Assembly (NCBI RefSeq): GCF_026151165.2
Contig: NZ_CP117849.1
Span: 1,736,001-1,800,000, forward strand
Source of the DNA: Cryobacterium sp. SO2
GTDB lineage: Bacteria; Actinomycetota; Actinomycetes; Actinomycetales; Microbacteriaceae
Direction: 5' to 3'
Length of the DNA stretch: 64,000 nt
Part shown: one piece after another, positions 32,863 through 41,577 of the stretch
Layout of the letters: the number at the start of each line of letters is the position of its first letter
How positions within the stretch are numbered: position 1 is the stretch's first letter
Program-made: the position numbers and the translations under genes
Notes under the pieces: generated by a model
Databases searched by the model: none
Seen by the model: the letters and a program-made list of their open reading frames with translations, nothing else
Told to the model about the DNA's origin: nothing

Positions 32863-33137
32863 TGGACTCCAACGCCGTGCTCGACATCGGGCTGCAGGCC
32901 ATCATCGTGTCCGCCAAGCTCGCCGCGCCCATCCTGATCACCGCGCTGGTCGTCGGCTTCGCGATCTCCCTCGTGCAGTCGATCACCCAGATCCAGGAGG
33001 TGACGCTTTCCTTCGTGCCCAAGGCCATCGCGGTGTGCGCCGCCATGCTCATCTGCGGCCACTGGATGATCTCCGAGATCGTCTCGTTCACCACCAACCT
33101 GTTCGACAAGATCCCCGGCCTGATCGGCGGCGGCTAG
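32862..33137 (+). CDS. fliQ: Flagellar export gate protein FliQ
   Basis: This 91-residue protein has two membrane helices separated by the conserved QSITQIQEVTLSFVPK loop. It is a standard FliQ in size and sequence, directly between fliP and fliR. Confidence 0.96.
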   Translation: MDSNAVLDIGLQAIIVSAKLAAPILITALVVGFAISLVQSITQIQEVTLSFVPKAIAVCAAMLICGHWMISEIVSFTTNLFDKIPGLIGGG

Positions 33138-33896
33138 GTGAACATCACCATCGACTTCACCTGGCTGGAGGCCGTGATGCTGGCCGGTGTGCGCATGGTG
33201 GCGTTCCTGGTCGTCGCGCCGCCGTTCTCCTTCAACGCGTTCCCCCTGCGTATCAAGGGCATGCTGTCGATCGGGCTGGCCCTGGCCGTTGCGCCTCGCG
33301 TGGTGCCCGGCTACGCCTCGCCCGACACCGGCGGCTTCATCCTCGCCCTCATCCTGGAGATCGTGGTGGGCGGGGTCCTCGGCTTCCTGGTGCTCGTGGT
33401 GTTCGCCGCCATCCAATCGGCCGGCAACCTCATCGACCTGTTCGGCGGCTTCCAGCTCGCGCAGGGCTTCGACCCGCAGTCGATGGTCAACGGCGCCCAG
33501 TTCACCCGGCTCTACCAGATGACCGCGCTGGCACTCCTGTTCGCCTCCGGCGGCTACCAGCTGATCCTCGGCGGACTCGCCCGCTCGTTCGCCGCGCTGC
33601 CGGTGGGCGGCGGCATCGACCTCGCCGTGCCGATGGAGTCGATCACAGCGGCCGTCGGCCAGATGCTGCTCGCCTCCGTGCAGATCGCCGGCCCGCTCAT
33701 CGTCGTCCTCTTCCTCGCCGATGCCGGCCTGGGCCTGCTCACCAGGGTGGCCCCGGCCCTCAACGCCTTCGCGCTCGGCTTCCCGCTGAAGATCCTGATC
33801 ACCCTCACCCTCGGCGCCGCCGGGTTCATGGCCCTGCCCGGCATCGTCGCGTCGCTCACCGACGACGCCGTCGCCGGCATGTGGGGGGTGCGCTAA
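33138..33896 (+). CDS. fliR: Flagellar export gate protein FliR
   Basis: This 252-residue membrane protein has six or so helices and FliR features: VRMVAFLVVAPPFSFNAFPLRIKGMLSIGLAL, then AIQSAGNLIDLFGGFQLAQGFDPQS and LAPALNAFALGFPLKILITL-like motifs. The GTG at 33138 immediately follows the fliQ stop. It completes the FliPQR gate. Confidence 0.95.
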   Translation: MNITIDFTWLEAVMLAGVRMVAFLVVAPPFSFNAFPLRIKGMLSIGLALAVAPRVVPGYASPDTGGFILALILEIVVGGVLGFLVLVVFAAIQSAGNLIDLFGGFQLAQGFDPQSMVNGAQFTRLYQMTALALLFASGGYQLILGGLARSFAALPVGGGIDLAVPMESITAAVGQMLLASVQIAGPLIVVLFLADAGLGLLTRVAPALNAFALGFPLKILITLTLGAAGFMALPGIVASLTDDAVAGMWGVR

Positions 33897-35045
33897 ATGT
33901 CAGACTCCGGCGAACGTACCGAACAGGCCACAGACAAGCGGATGCGCGAGGTGCGGTCAAAGGGTCAGCTCGCCCGTTCCCAGGACCTCACCGCATGGGT
34001 CGGCATCGGCGCTGCCGCCGTGATGATGCCCATGACCATCGAGGCCGGAGCGGCCGCCGGCCGGGCCCAGCTCTTCGACATCCGCGCGGTGGCCGCGAAC
34101 CCCGACCCCGAGCGGGCCCTGCAGCTGCTGGGCGAGGGACTGGGCACCATGGGCGGCATCCTCACGCCGATGCTCACGGTGGTCTGCGTCGCGGTTCTCG
34201 TCGCCGCCGTCGCCCAGGGCGGCATCCACGTGAAGAAGTTCGCCGGCAAGTACGACCAGTTCAACCCGGTCACGGGCCTCGCGCGCACCTTCGGCACCCA
34301 GGCGCTCTGGCAGGGGGTGAAGGCGCTGGCCAAGACCATCGTCGTCGGGGTTGTGCTCACCATGGTCATCCAGGGCCTCACCCCGGTGCTGATGACGGCG
34401 GGCGGGCTGCCCGTCACCGTGCTGATCGGCGCCGCCCGCGACGGCACCGCCGCTCTCGTGCAGTCCGCGGTGATCGCCGGTCTCGTGCTGGCGGCGGCCG
34501 ACGTCATGGTCGTGATGCGGCGCAACCGCAAGCGCACCAGGATGACCAAGAAGGAGGTCACCGACGAGCACAAGAGCTCGGAGGGTGACCCGCTGATCCG
34601 TTCGCAGCGCCGGGCCAGGCAACTGGCGATGAGCCGCAACCGGATGATCGCGGCCGTCGCCACCGCCGATGTGGTCCTGGTCAACCCCACCCACTTCGCC
34701 GTCGCCCTGCGCTACGAACCGGGCAAGTCTGCGCCCAGGGTCGTGGCCAAGGGAGCCGGGGTGATCGCCGCCCGCATCCGCGAGCAGGCCGAGACCGACA
34801 CCGTGCCCATCGTCAGGGACATCCCGCTCACCCGGGCGCTGCACAGCGCCTGTGAGCTCGGCCAGGAGATCCCGGTCGAGCTTTACAACGCCGTCGCCCG
34901 GGTGCTCGCATTCGTGCTCGCCCTCAAGGCACGCGGCTCCAGGGCCGGCGTGCACACCATGACCCCGCCCGCGCCCGCGCCATCCCCGTCCACGCAGTCC
35001 CAGCCCATGCGGACCCAGTCCACTCGCCTGTCGGAGGCCACCTAA
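33897..35045 (+). CDS. flhB: Flagellar export switch protein FlhB
   Basis: This 382-residue protein starts with the family motif ERTEQATDKRMREVRSKGQLARSQDL, then has four membrane helices and the cytoplasmic domain with the autocleavage site NPTH at about residues 263-266. Cleavage and interaction with FliK switch export from hook to filament substrates. A Pro/Ser-rich tail of about 35 residues ends the protein. Confidence 0.96.
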   Translation: MSDSGERTEQATDKRMREVRSKGQLARSQDLTAWVGIGAAAVMMPMTIEAGAAAGRAQLFDIRAVAANPDPERALQLLGEGLGTMGGILTPMLTVVCVAVLVAAVAQGGIHVKKFAGKYDQFNPVTGLARTFGTQALWQGVKALAKTIVVGVVLTMVIQGLTPVLMTAGGLPVTVLIGAARDGTAALVQSAVIAGLVLAAADVMVVMRRNRKRTRMTKKEVTDEHKSSEGDPLIRSQRRARQLAMSRNRMIAAVATADVVLVNPTHFAVALRYEPGKSAPRVVAKGAGVIAARIREQAETDTVPIVRDIPLTRALHSACELGQEIPVELYNAVARVLAFVLALKARGSRAGVHTMTPPAPAPSPSTQSQPMRTQSTRLSEAT

Positions 35046-37097
35046 GTGAACAGCACCCTCTCCAAACTCGCCGTGCCCATCGGGGTGGTCGGCATCATCA
35101 TGCTGTTGGTCGTGCCGATCCCGGCCGGGCTGCTCGATGTCCTCATCATCGTCAATATCCTGCTCGCCCTGGTGACGCTGCTCACGACAATGTTCGTGAA
35201 GAAGCCGCTGGACTTCTCGGTGTTCCCCTCGCTGCTGCTGGTCGCCACGCTGTTCCGGCTCGGCCTCAACGTGGCCTCCACCCGGCTCGTGCTCGGCGAG
35301 GGCTACGCCGGCCAGGTGATCGCCTCCTTCGGGCACGTCGCCGTCGGCGGCTCGATCATCATCGGCGCGGTGATCTTCCTGATCCTCGTGGTCATCCAGT
35401 TCGTCGTCGTCACCAAGGGCGCCGAGCGCGTCGCCGAGGTCGGAGCCCGGTTCACCCTCGACGCCATGCCGGGCAAGCAGATGGCCATCGACGCCGACCT
35501 CAACGCCGGCCTGATCACCGACGTGCAGGCCAAGGACCGTCGCGCAGAGGTCTCCGCCGAGGCCGACTTCTACGGTGCCATGGACGGAGCATCCAAATTC
35601 GTCAAGGGCGACGCCATCGCCGGAATCATCATCATCATCATCAACCTCATCGGCGGCATCGCGATCGGCATGCTGCAGCGTGGCATGGAGGTCGGCGACG
35701 CCCTCAACACCTACGCGCTGCTCACCATCGGCGACGGCCTGGTCACCCAGATCCCCGCCCTGCTGATGGCCGTCTCCACCGGCATGATCGTCACCAGGTC
35801 CAACGCCGAGTCCGACATCGGCGCCACGGCCTCCGCCCAGCTCACCCAGTCCCGGAACGCCCTGATGATCGCCGGCGCGGCCGCCGTCGCCATGTCGCTC
35901 ATCCCCGGCATGCCGGTGATCCCGTTCGTGGTCGTCGGCGGCGCGCTCCTGCTCATCGCCCAGCGCATCAAGGGCGCGGAGGCCAAGGCGCAGGCCGGCC
36001 GGGCCGCATCGGCCGCCATGGAAGGCCTGGCACCCCGCTCGGACACCGCAGAGGAACTCATCGAACAGATGCGGGTGCACGCCCTCGAGATCCAGCTGGC
36101 GCCCGACCTGGTCGACCTCGTGTCCGGCGCGTCGGACGACCTGCTCGCCCGGGTGCGCGCCCTCCGCCGCAAGATCGCCCTCGACCTGGGCATCGTCGTG
36201 CCGCCGGTGCGCACCCGTGACAACGTCGACCTGCCGCCGTCCACCTACTCGATCCGCATCGCCGGCGTCGAGGCGGGCCGCGGAGTCGCGCCGGCCGGAA
36301 AGGTGCTCGCTCTCGGCGACGCCCTCGACGCGTTGCCGGGAACGGCGACGGTCGAACCGGTCTTCGGCCTGGCCGGCAAGTGGGTGCCGAGCGAGATGCG
36401 TCCGCGCGCCGAGATGGCCGGCGCCACCGTGATCGACAGGGTGTCGGTGCTCGTCACGCACCTGTCCTCGGTGATCTCTGGCAACGCCGCCCGCCTGCTC
36501 ACCCGCGAAGACGTGCGGGTGCTCACGGATGGCGTGCGCCAGGTGAGCCCGTCGGCCGTCGACGACCTCATTCCGGGCCTGCTCTCGCTCGCCGAGGTGC
36601 AACGGGTGCTGCAGGGGCTGCTCGGGGAGCAGATCCCGATCAACGACCTGCCGCGCATCTACGAGGCCCTGTCGGTGCGGGCCAAGGTCTCCACCGACGC
36701 CGAAGGCCTGATCGAAGCGGCCCGCCAGGCCCTCGGGCCCGCGCTCACGGCACTGTACCTCGACGGGGCGGTGCTGCGGGTGATCATGATCGAACCCGGC
36801 CTCGAGCAGCGCATGCTCGAGGGCATGCGGCCCGCGGAGCAGGGCAGTCAGATCCTGCTCGACCCGGTCACGATCGACGCCATCCTCGGTTCGCTGCGCG
36901 GCGCCATCGCCACGGTCGAGGCGGCCGGCCTGACTGCTGTGCTGGTTTGCGCTCCTACGCTCCGCCCGGCGATCCGCCGCCTGGTGTCTGCGCAGTCCGG
37001 CGGGGTGCCGGTGTTGTCCTACGACGAGGTCACCTCGGCGCGGGTGGCCATCGAGACCGTGGGGGTGGTACGTGGAAGCGAAACGATTTCGGCTTGA
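35046..37097 (+). CDS. flhA: Flagellar export protein FlhA
   Basis: This 683-residue protein has about eight N-terminal membrane helices, the FHIPEP-type loop (GAERVAEVGARFTLDAMPGKQMAIDADLNAGLI, then DFYGAMDGASKFVKGDAIAG) and a large cytoplasmic C-terminal domain that binds chaperone-substrate complexes (LRLGVQVSPSAVDDLIPGLL-like region). The GTG at 35046 is 0-1 base after flhB. The 3' end overlaps the flhF-like gene by 26 bases. Confidence 0.96.
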   Translation: MNSTLSKLAVPIGVVGIIMLLVVPIPAGLLDVLIIVNILLALVTLLTTMFVKKPLDFSVFPSLLLVATLFRLGLNVASTRLVLGEGYAGQVIASFGHVAVGGSIIIGAVIFLILVVIQFVVVTKGAERVAEVGARFTLDAMPGKQMAIDADLNAGLITDVQAKDRRAEVSAEADFYGAMDGASKFVKGDAIAGIIIIIINLIGGIAIGMLQRGMEVGDALNTYALLTIGDGLVTQIPALLMAVSTGMIVTRSNAESDIGATASAQLTQSRNALMIAGAAAVAMSLIPGMPVIPFVVVGGALLLIAQRIKGAEAKAQAGRAASAAMEGLAPRSDTAEELIEQMRVHALEIQLAPDLVDLVSGASDDLLARVRALRRKIALDLGIVVPPVRTRDNVDLPPSTYSIRIAGVEAGRGVAPAGKVLALGDALDALPGTATVEPVFGLAGKWVPSEMRPRAEMAGATVIDRVSVLVTHLSSVISGNAARLLTREDVRVLTDGVRQVSPSAVDDLIPGLLSLAEVQRVLQGLLGEQIPINDLPRIYEALSVRAKVSTDAEGLIEAARQALGPALTALYLDGAVLRVIMIEPGLEQRMLEGMRPAEQGSQILLDPVTIDAILGSLRGAIATVEAAGLTAVLVCAPTLRPAIRRLVSAQSGGVPVLSYDEVTSARVAIETVGVVRGSETISA

Positions 37098-38247
37098 GGG
37101 CACCTCGTTGTCCGAGCTGCAGGCCAGGGTACGTGCCGAGCACGGCGACACCGCTCGCATCGTCGCGGCAGAACAGGTGACCGTCGGCGGCATCCGCGGA
37201 TTTTTCGCCCGGCGGCACGTCGAGGTGACCGTTGAGGTGCAGGTCGTGGACGTGCACACCCCTGAATCGGTCTCCCCGCAACGCCGGCGGGCGGCGCACG
37301 CCAGGAGCGAGCTGAGCACCAGGCTCGGCATTGCCGCCCTGCTGGACGCCGCAGACGAGACCGAGGCGCAGCTGGCCGGCCAGGCCGCACCGGCGGCGCC
37401 GGGCAGTGCGCCGGGCACAGTTGCGGGCACAGCTGCGGGCACGGCGGCGCCGAGGCCGGCGCCGCAGGACGTCCCGTCGACGGCGAGCCCGGACTTCGCG
37501 CGGCTGATGGACGAGCTCACCTTCGCCACCTCCCCGGCCCCGGCGGCCCCGACGATATCCGCGACACCGGCCGCACCGACCGGCGCCACCGGGGGTGCGG
37601 GCGCGCTGCCCGATTCAGCGATGCTCCCGGCCGAGGTCCCTCCGGCGCTCACCGCTGGTCACCCCGGCCTGCTGACCGGGTCCGGCGACCTGGTGCTGTT
37701 GATCGGGCCGCCCTCCGACGTTGTCGAGGCGGCCCGGCTGATGTCGGCCGGTCACGCGGCGCAGCTCCTGTCCGGCCGTGAGCGGCCCGGCGACCGGCGC
37801 GCGGCCCTCGCGGCGCGAGCACGGGGAGTGCAGAGCGGCCGGAGCGTGCTCGTGGCCTGCCCTCTGCCTGACCGGAGGGACGGCGCCGCCCTGTCAGCGC
37901 TGACAGCGACGATGTCCTCCGCCCTGGTGGCCCTGGGCGCCGACCAGGTCTGGGTCGTGGTCGATGCCGGGCGCAAACCCGCCGACACCGCGCGCTGGGT
38001 GCGGGACGTCGGGGCGTCCCTCACGATCGACGCCGTCGCGGTGCTCGGTGTCGACGGCACGGCCACGCCGGGCACCGTGCGCGAGCTCGGCCTTCCGATC
38101 GGCTGGCTCGCGCCCTCGGCCCGAGATTCGCTCGGGCAGCTGGCCGGAGGACTGCGCGGGGAACTGGCCGGGGAACTGACCGGGGATGCGGGCCGGGAAC
38201 CCGCCGCCGGGCCCGCCGGGCCGCCGAACCCGATCGCGATAGGCTGA
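37072..38247 (+). CDS. flhF: FlhF-like protein with a degenerate GTPase domain
   Basis: 391 residues from a GTG at 37072. The N-terminus (AKRFRLEGTSLSELQARVRAEHGDTARIVAAEQV) matches the basic N-domain of FlhF. A low-complexity Ala/Pro linker follows (about 100-190). The C-terminal domain keeps the SRP-GTPase order: LVLLIGPPSDVVEAA in the P-loop place, VWVVVDAGRKP in the D-A-G place, and IDAVAVLGVDGTATPG near the TKLD place. The GxxxxGK(S/T) P-loop is gone, so GTP binding is unlikely. FlhF normally positions flagella; here it may be a structural relic or a nucleotide-free variant. Four bases separate it from csrA. Confidence 0.75.
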   Translation: MEAKRFRLEGTSLSELQARVRAEHGDTARIVAAEQVTVGGIRGFFARRHVEVTVEVQVVDVHTPESVSPQRRRAAHARSELSTRLGIAALLDAADETEAQLAGQAAPAAPGSAPGTVAGTAAGTAAPRPAPQDVPSTASPDFARLMDELTFATSPAPAAPTISATPAAPTGATGGAGALPDSAMLPAEVPPALTAGHPGLLTGSGDLVLLIGPPSDVVEAARLMSAGHAAQLLSGRERPGDRRAALAARARGVQSGRSVLVACPLPDRRDGAALSALTATMSSALVALGADQVWVVVDAGRKPADTARWVRDVGASLTIDAVAVLGVDGTATPGTVRELGLPIGWLAPSARDSLGQLAGGLRGELAGELTGDAGREPAAGPAGPPNPIAIG

Positions 38248-38251
38248 GCGG

Positions 38252-38514
38252 ATGCTGGTTCTGACGCGCAAACAGGGGGAGAAGATCCTCATCGGTGACG
38301 ACATCGTCATCACCGTGCTCGAGGTTCGCGGCGACAGCATCCGCCTCGGCGTCGACGCCCCCGGGGTATCTCGATCCAGCGGGCCGAGATCTTGAAGGCC
38401 GTCACGGAGGCCAACCTCGAGGCGAACATCGCCGTCGGCCGGGACGACGAGACCCTGGCGGCCCAGCTCAAGTCGAGCCTCGGCCTGCTCCCCGAGCCCC
38501 TGCCGCCCCAGTAG
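38252..38514 (+). pseudogene. csrA: csrA with a one-base frameshift (translational regulator CsrA)
   Basis: The first 36 codons are classic CsrA (MLVLTRKQGEKILIGDDIVI, then VLEVRGDSIRLGVDAP). At the run CCCCCGGGG (38358-38366) one C appears to be missing. As read, the frame ends at 38395 after 47 residues. Restoring one base gives RGISIQRAEILKAV and an open frame to a TAG at 38514, 87 residues in all, the right size and sequence. The lost part includes the second RNA-binding strand with its key Arg. Either the gene is broken, the tract is phase-variable, or the assembly has an error. The intact downstream frame favours a very recent change or an error. Confidence 0.85.
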
Positions 38515-38528
38515 CCGCTCCCGCGCGC

Positions 38529-38622
38529 CTGTTCCCCGACTAACTGTTCCCCGACTAACTGTTCCCCGTGCGGACAAATGCGCCCGGCGCACCGGGACCA
38601 TTTGTCCGAACGGGGAACAGTT
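38529..38622. repeat. 66-bp intergenic palindrome, copy 2, with 15-bp tandem lead-in
   Basis: The palindrome (38557-38622) has perfect arms AACTGTTCCCCGT/ACGGGGAACAGTT, CGGACAAATG/CATTTGTCCG and CCCGG/CCGGG. Two tandem units of CTGTTCCCCGACTAA (38529-38558) precede it and extend its left arm as partial copies. It fills the junction between convergent csrA and the GH130 gene. Related copies are at 2446 and 53157. Confidence 0.85.
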
Positions 38623-38637
38623 GCCGCGCGAGCCGGG

Positions 38638-39711
38638 CTATTCGGCCGCGCGGCGGTCGAGCCTGGCCACGCCGATCTTCGAGTCGGCCATGCCGTAGAA
38701 GACGTACAGCTGTCCCTCGATCTCCTCGATCGCGGTGGGGAACACCACGTTGGGCACGATGCCGCTGGTTTCGTCGGCCGTCTCGGCCTTGAGCAGCGGT
38801 TCGGTGGTGCGGTCCAGCACGATGGTGGGGTCGTCGGCGTCGAGGATCATCGCGCCGGCGGCGTAGTTCACCTTCTGCTGCTGGTCGAAGGCGCTCGTGA
38901 TGACCCCGGTGACGCCGTGGTGCAGCAGCAGCCAGCCCTCCGGCACCCGCAGGGGAGCCGGGCCGCCGCCGATCTTGAGCTCCTCGAAGGCGTACTCGGG
39001 TCCGGCCAGGAACCGGTGCCCGCGCCACATCGTGAGCGCGGAGACATCCGCCAGCACCTCGGCCACCGGGATGTAGCTGATCCAGATACTCTGCCGCTGG
39101 TCGGTGACGCCGGCGGGCACGCGGATGCCCTCGCCCGGCCGGGTCTCGCCCAGGTCCCACATGGGCCGGTGCAGCACGGCGAAGCTCTCCACACCGTCCG
39201 GCGCGGTGACCGGCTCGGGGAAGAAGACCGTGTCCTTGTTGTGGAACAGGTTGAGGTCCATGTCGAGGTCGTCGTCGTAGGCGAACAGGGCGGGGCCGAG
39301 GCGGCGCCATTCGCGCAGGTCGTCGGAGATCGCGACGGCGGTGCGCGGCCCGAGCGGCCCGTAGGCCACATAGGTCATCACGTGCAGGCCGAGGCGCGGC
39401 ACGTAGGTCACCCGCGGGTCTTCGACGCCGGCGTTGTTGGCGCCGCGTTCCCAGCCGCGGTCGGGGGCGAGCACGACGCCCTCACGCTCGACGCCCGTCG
39501 GCACGCCGTTCTCGATGATCACCCGGGCAAGGCCCACCCTGGAGACGTTGCCGGTGGCGACGAGGCGGGGGAGCAGGTACAGGGTGCCGTCTGGACCGTG
39601 GCCGGTGGCCGGGTTGAGCACCCCCTCGGCCTCTAGCTCGTTGCCGGGCTCCGGCGTCATGATGACGCCCATCCGGGTGAGGGTGTACGGGAATGTTGTC
39701 GCGGTGCGCAT
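38638..39711 (-). CDS. Glycoside hydrolase family 130 (mannosyl phosphorylase or mannosidase)
   Basis: This 357-residue protein fits the GH130 five-bladed propeller: GVLNPATG near the start, ERGANNAGVEDPRVTYV (family catalytic region with the conserved Asp), HNKDTVFFPEPV, and GGGPAPLRVPEGWLLLHHGV. GH130 enzymes phosphorolyse beta-1,4- or beta-1,2-mannosides. It is the last gene of the ABC importer operon, which supports cytoplasmic breakdown of imported manno-oligosaccharides. Whether it is a phosphorylase or a hydrolase depends on phosphate-binding residues that cannot be judged reliably here. Confidence 0.88.
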   Translation of the reverse strand: MRTATTFPYTLTRMGVIMTPEPGNELEAEGVLNPATGHGPDGTLYLLPRLVATGNVSRVGLARVIIENGVPTGVEREGVVLAPDRGWERGANNAGVEDPRVTYVPRLGLHVMTYVAYGPLGPRTAVAISDDLREWRRLGPALFAYDDDLDMDLNLFHNKDTVFFPEPVTAPDGVESFAVLHRPMWDLGETRPGEGIRVPAGVTDQRQSIWISYIPVAEVLADVSALTMWRGHRFLAGPEYAFEELKIGGGPAPLRVPEGWLLLHHGVTGVITSAFDQQQKVNYAAGAMILDADDPTIVLDRTTEPLLKAETADETSGIVPNVVFPTAIEEIEGQLYVFYGMADSKIGVARLDRRAAE

Positions 39712-39713
39712 GG

Positions 39714-40616
39714 CTAACCTTTCACGCCCGAGCCGATGTTGCTCGAGACGAAGTGACGCTGGAACAGGATGAACAGGAGCACAGCAGGGCCGGCCAGAAC
39801 GCAGGCGCCGGCCAGGATGGCTCCGAAGGGGTTGGCCGCCGTGGCGGCCACGTTGCTGAGGTAGTTCGCCAGTGAGACCGCGAGCGGTTGCAGCGACGCC
39901 TCCTTGGTGATCAGGAACGGCCAGAGGAACTCGTTCCACGGGCCGATGAAGGTCAGCAGCACCACGGTGAGCAGCGCGGGCCGCACCAGCGGCAGCGCGA
40001 TCCGGCGCAGGATGCGCAGTTCTCCGGCGCCGTCGATGCGGGCGGCGTCGAACAGCTCGCGGGGGATCTGCAGGAAGTACTGCCGGAAGATGATGACCGC
40101 CGTCGAGTTGATGGCGAACGGCAGGATCATGCCCAGGTAGTTGTCGGCGAGGCCGTAGTCCCTGGCGATCATGACGTAGAGCGGGATCATCAGCAGCTGG
40201 AACGGCACCACCTGCACCAGCAGGGCCAGCGCGAAGGTGACCCCGCGGCCGCGCCACTGCAGCTGGGCGAGGGCGTAACCCACCAGCACGCCGAACACGA
40301 CGGTGCAGAGGATCACGCCGCCGGTGAAGATGCCCGAGTTGAGCAACCCCTGCAGCAGGTTGATCCGGCCGTTGATGTCGGCGTAGTTGTCGAGGGTCAG
40401 GTTCGCCGGGTTGGGGAAGGCTCCCGCGATGGTCGGGTCCGGCTTGGTCTGCAACGAGCCGATGACCATGTAGTAGAACGGGAACAGGAAGACCAGGGCA
40501 CCGACGAGCAGCACGACGCCGCGCAGGATGTTCTGCCCGCGGCTCATGCCGTCGGCCCGGTGGGTGCGGTCGGGCACGTCGGTACTCCGGGAGTCGGCAG
40601 AGCGTGTGCGGCTCAT
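39714..40616 (-). CDS. ABC sugar transporter permease (MalG type)
   Basis: This 300-residue membrane protein has six predicted helices and the permease EAA loop (DAARIDGAGELRILRRIALPLVRPA) that docks the ATPase. A polar N-terminal extension of about 28 residues precedes the first helix. It overlaps the preceding permease by 4 bases and is 2 bases before the GH130 start. The ATPase subunit is not encoded here and is presumably a shared MsmK-like protein elsewhere. Confidence 0.94.
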   Translation of the reverse strand: MSRTRSADSRSTDVPDRTHRADGMSRGQNILRGVVLLVGALVFLFPFYYMVIGSLQTKPDPTIAGAFPNPANLTLDNYADINGRINLLQGLLNSGIFTGGVILCTVVFGVLVGYALAQLQWRGRGVTFALALLVQVVPFQLLMIPLYVMIARDYGLADNYLGMILPFAINSTAVIIFRQYFLQIPRELFDAARIDGAGELRILRRIALPLVRPALLTVVLLTFIGPWNEFLWPFLITKEASLQPLAVSLANYLSNVAATAANPFGAILAGACVLAGPAVLLFILFQRHFVSSNIGSGVKG

Positions 40617-41572
40617 GACTCGTCACCCCCGGCCAACTTGCGCTGGATGAACGCGAGGATCAGGACGCCGATCACGAGGATGACCCCGATCGCGGCCGCC
40701 GTGTCCGGCGAGCCCTGCTCGATGCCGCGCTGGTACATGATCAGCACGGGGGAGGAGGAGGCGCCGTTCGGGCCGCCGCCGCCGGTGAGCAGGTAGGGCT
40801 CGGTGAAGAGGTTGGCGCCGGTGACGGTCGAGAGCAGCAGCACGAGCACTGTCGCCGGGCGCACTCCCGGCACCGTCACGGAGAAGAAGCTGCGGATCTT
40901 GCCCGCACCATCCGTCGCCGCTGCTTCATAAAGCTCCTCCGACACGTTCTGCAGGGCCGCCAGGTACAGCAGGATGAAGAATCCCAGGCCCTTCCAGGTG
41001 ACGAAGATCGCGATGGTGGGCATCGCCCACTGCTCGTTGATCAACCAGGCCGGGTCCGGCGCCAGCGGCCCCAGGATCTGGTTGACCAGGCCGTTGCCGC
41101 TGAACAGGAAGATCCACACTCCGACGACGGCCACGGATGCCGTGACGTACGGCACGTAGTACGACACCCGCAGGAAGGTGCGGAAGCGCACCGCCTTGTT
41201 CAGGGCGCTGGCCAGCACGAGCGACAGCACCACGGTGAGCGGCACATTGATGAGCAGGAAGATGCCCACATTGCCGAACGAGCGGATGACGGCGGGATCG
41301 CTCAGTACCTCCTGGAAGTTGGCCAGCCCGACGAAGGGCCGGTCGACCTGGGCGCCGGGGGCGGCGAAGAAGTAGTCGTGGAACGACATCCAGAACGCGA
41401 ACACCAGGGGGTAGGCGAAGACCGCGAGGACGAAGATCAGGTAGGGAGCGCTGAGCAGGAGCCCGAACGGGTTCTTGCCCAGCAGCTGGCGCTTCCGGCG
41501 CGGGCGGGCGTCCCCGCCGCCAGGCGTCGAGGGCCTGGCGGCAGGGCGCCTGTTCGAGGTGAGGGTGGACAT
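40613..41572 (-). CDS. ABC sugar transporter permease (MalF type)
   Basis: This 319-residue protein has six predicted helices after a basic N-terminal tail, and an EAA loop (EAAATDGAGKIRSFFSVTVPGVRP). It pairs with the downstream MalG-type permease. It starts 5 bases after the binding-protein gene and is part of the same operon. Confidence 0.94.
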   Translation of the reverse strand: MSTLTSNRRPAARPSTPGGGDARPRRKRQLLGKNPFGLLLSAPYLIFVLAVFAYPLVFAFWMSFHDYFFAAPGAQVDRPFVGLANFQEVLSDPAVIRSFGNVGIFLLINVPLTVVLSLVLASALNKAVRFRTFLRVSYYVPYVTASVAVVGVWIFLFSGNGLVNQILGPLAPDPAWLINEQWAMPTIAIFVTWKGLGFFILLYLAALQNVSEELYEAAATDGAGKIRSFFSVTVPGVRPATVLVLLLSTVTGANLFTEPYLLTGGGGPNGASSSPVLIMYQRGIEQGSPDTAAAIGVILVIGVLILAFIQRKLAGGDES

Positions 41573-41577
41573 GATCT

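Noticed and set aside
33957..37652. A 1231-codon open frame antisense to flhB-flhA
   Set aside because: It is the mirror of strongly coding, high-GC genes and has a low-complexity Gly/His/Asp/Arg-rich translation with no family likeness. The sense strand has FlhB and FlhA.
38295..38543. An 82-codon frame overlapping csrA
   Set aside because: The sequence is Pro/Arg-rich without family likeness, while the csrA reading with one restored base is unmistakable.
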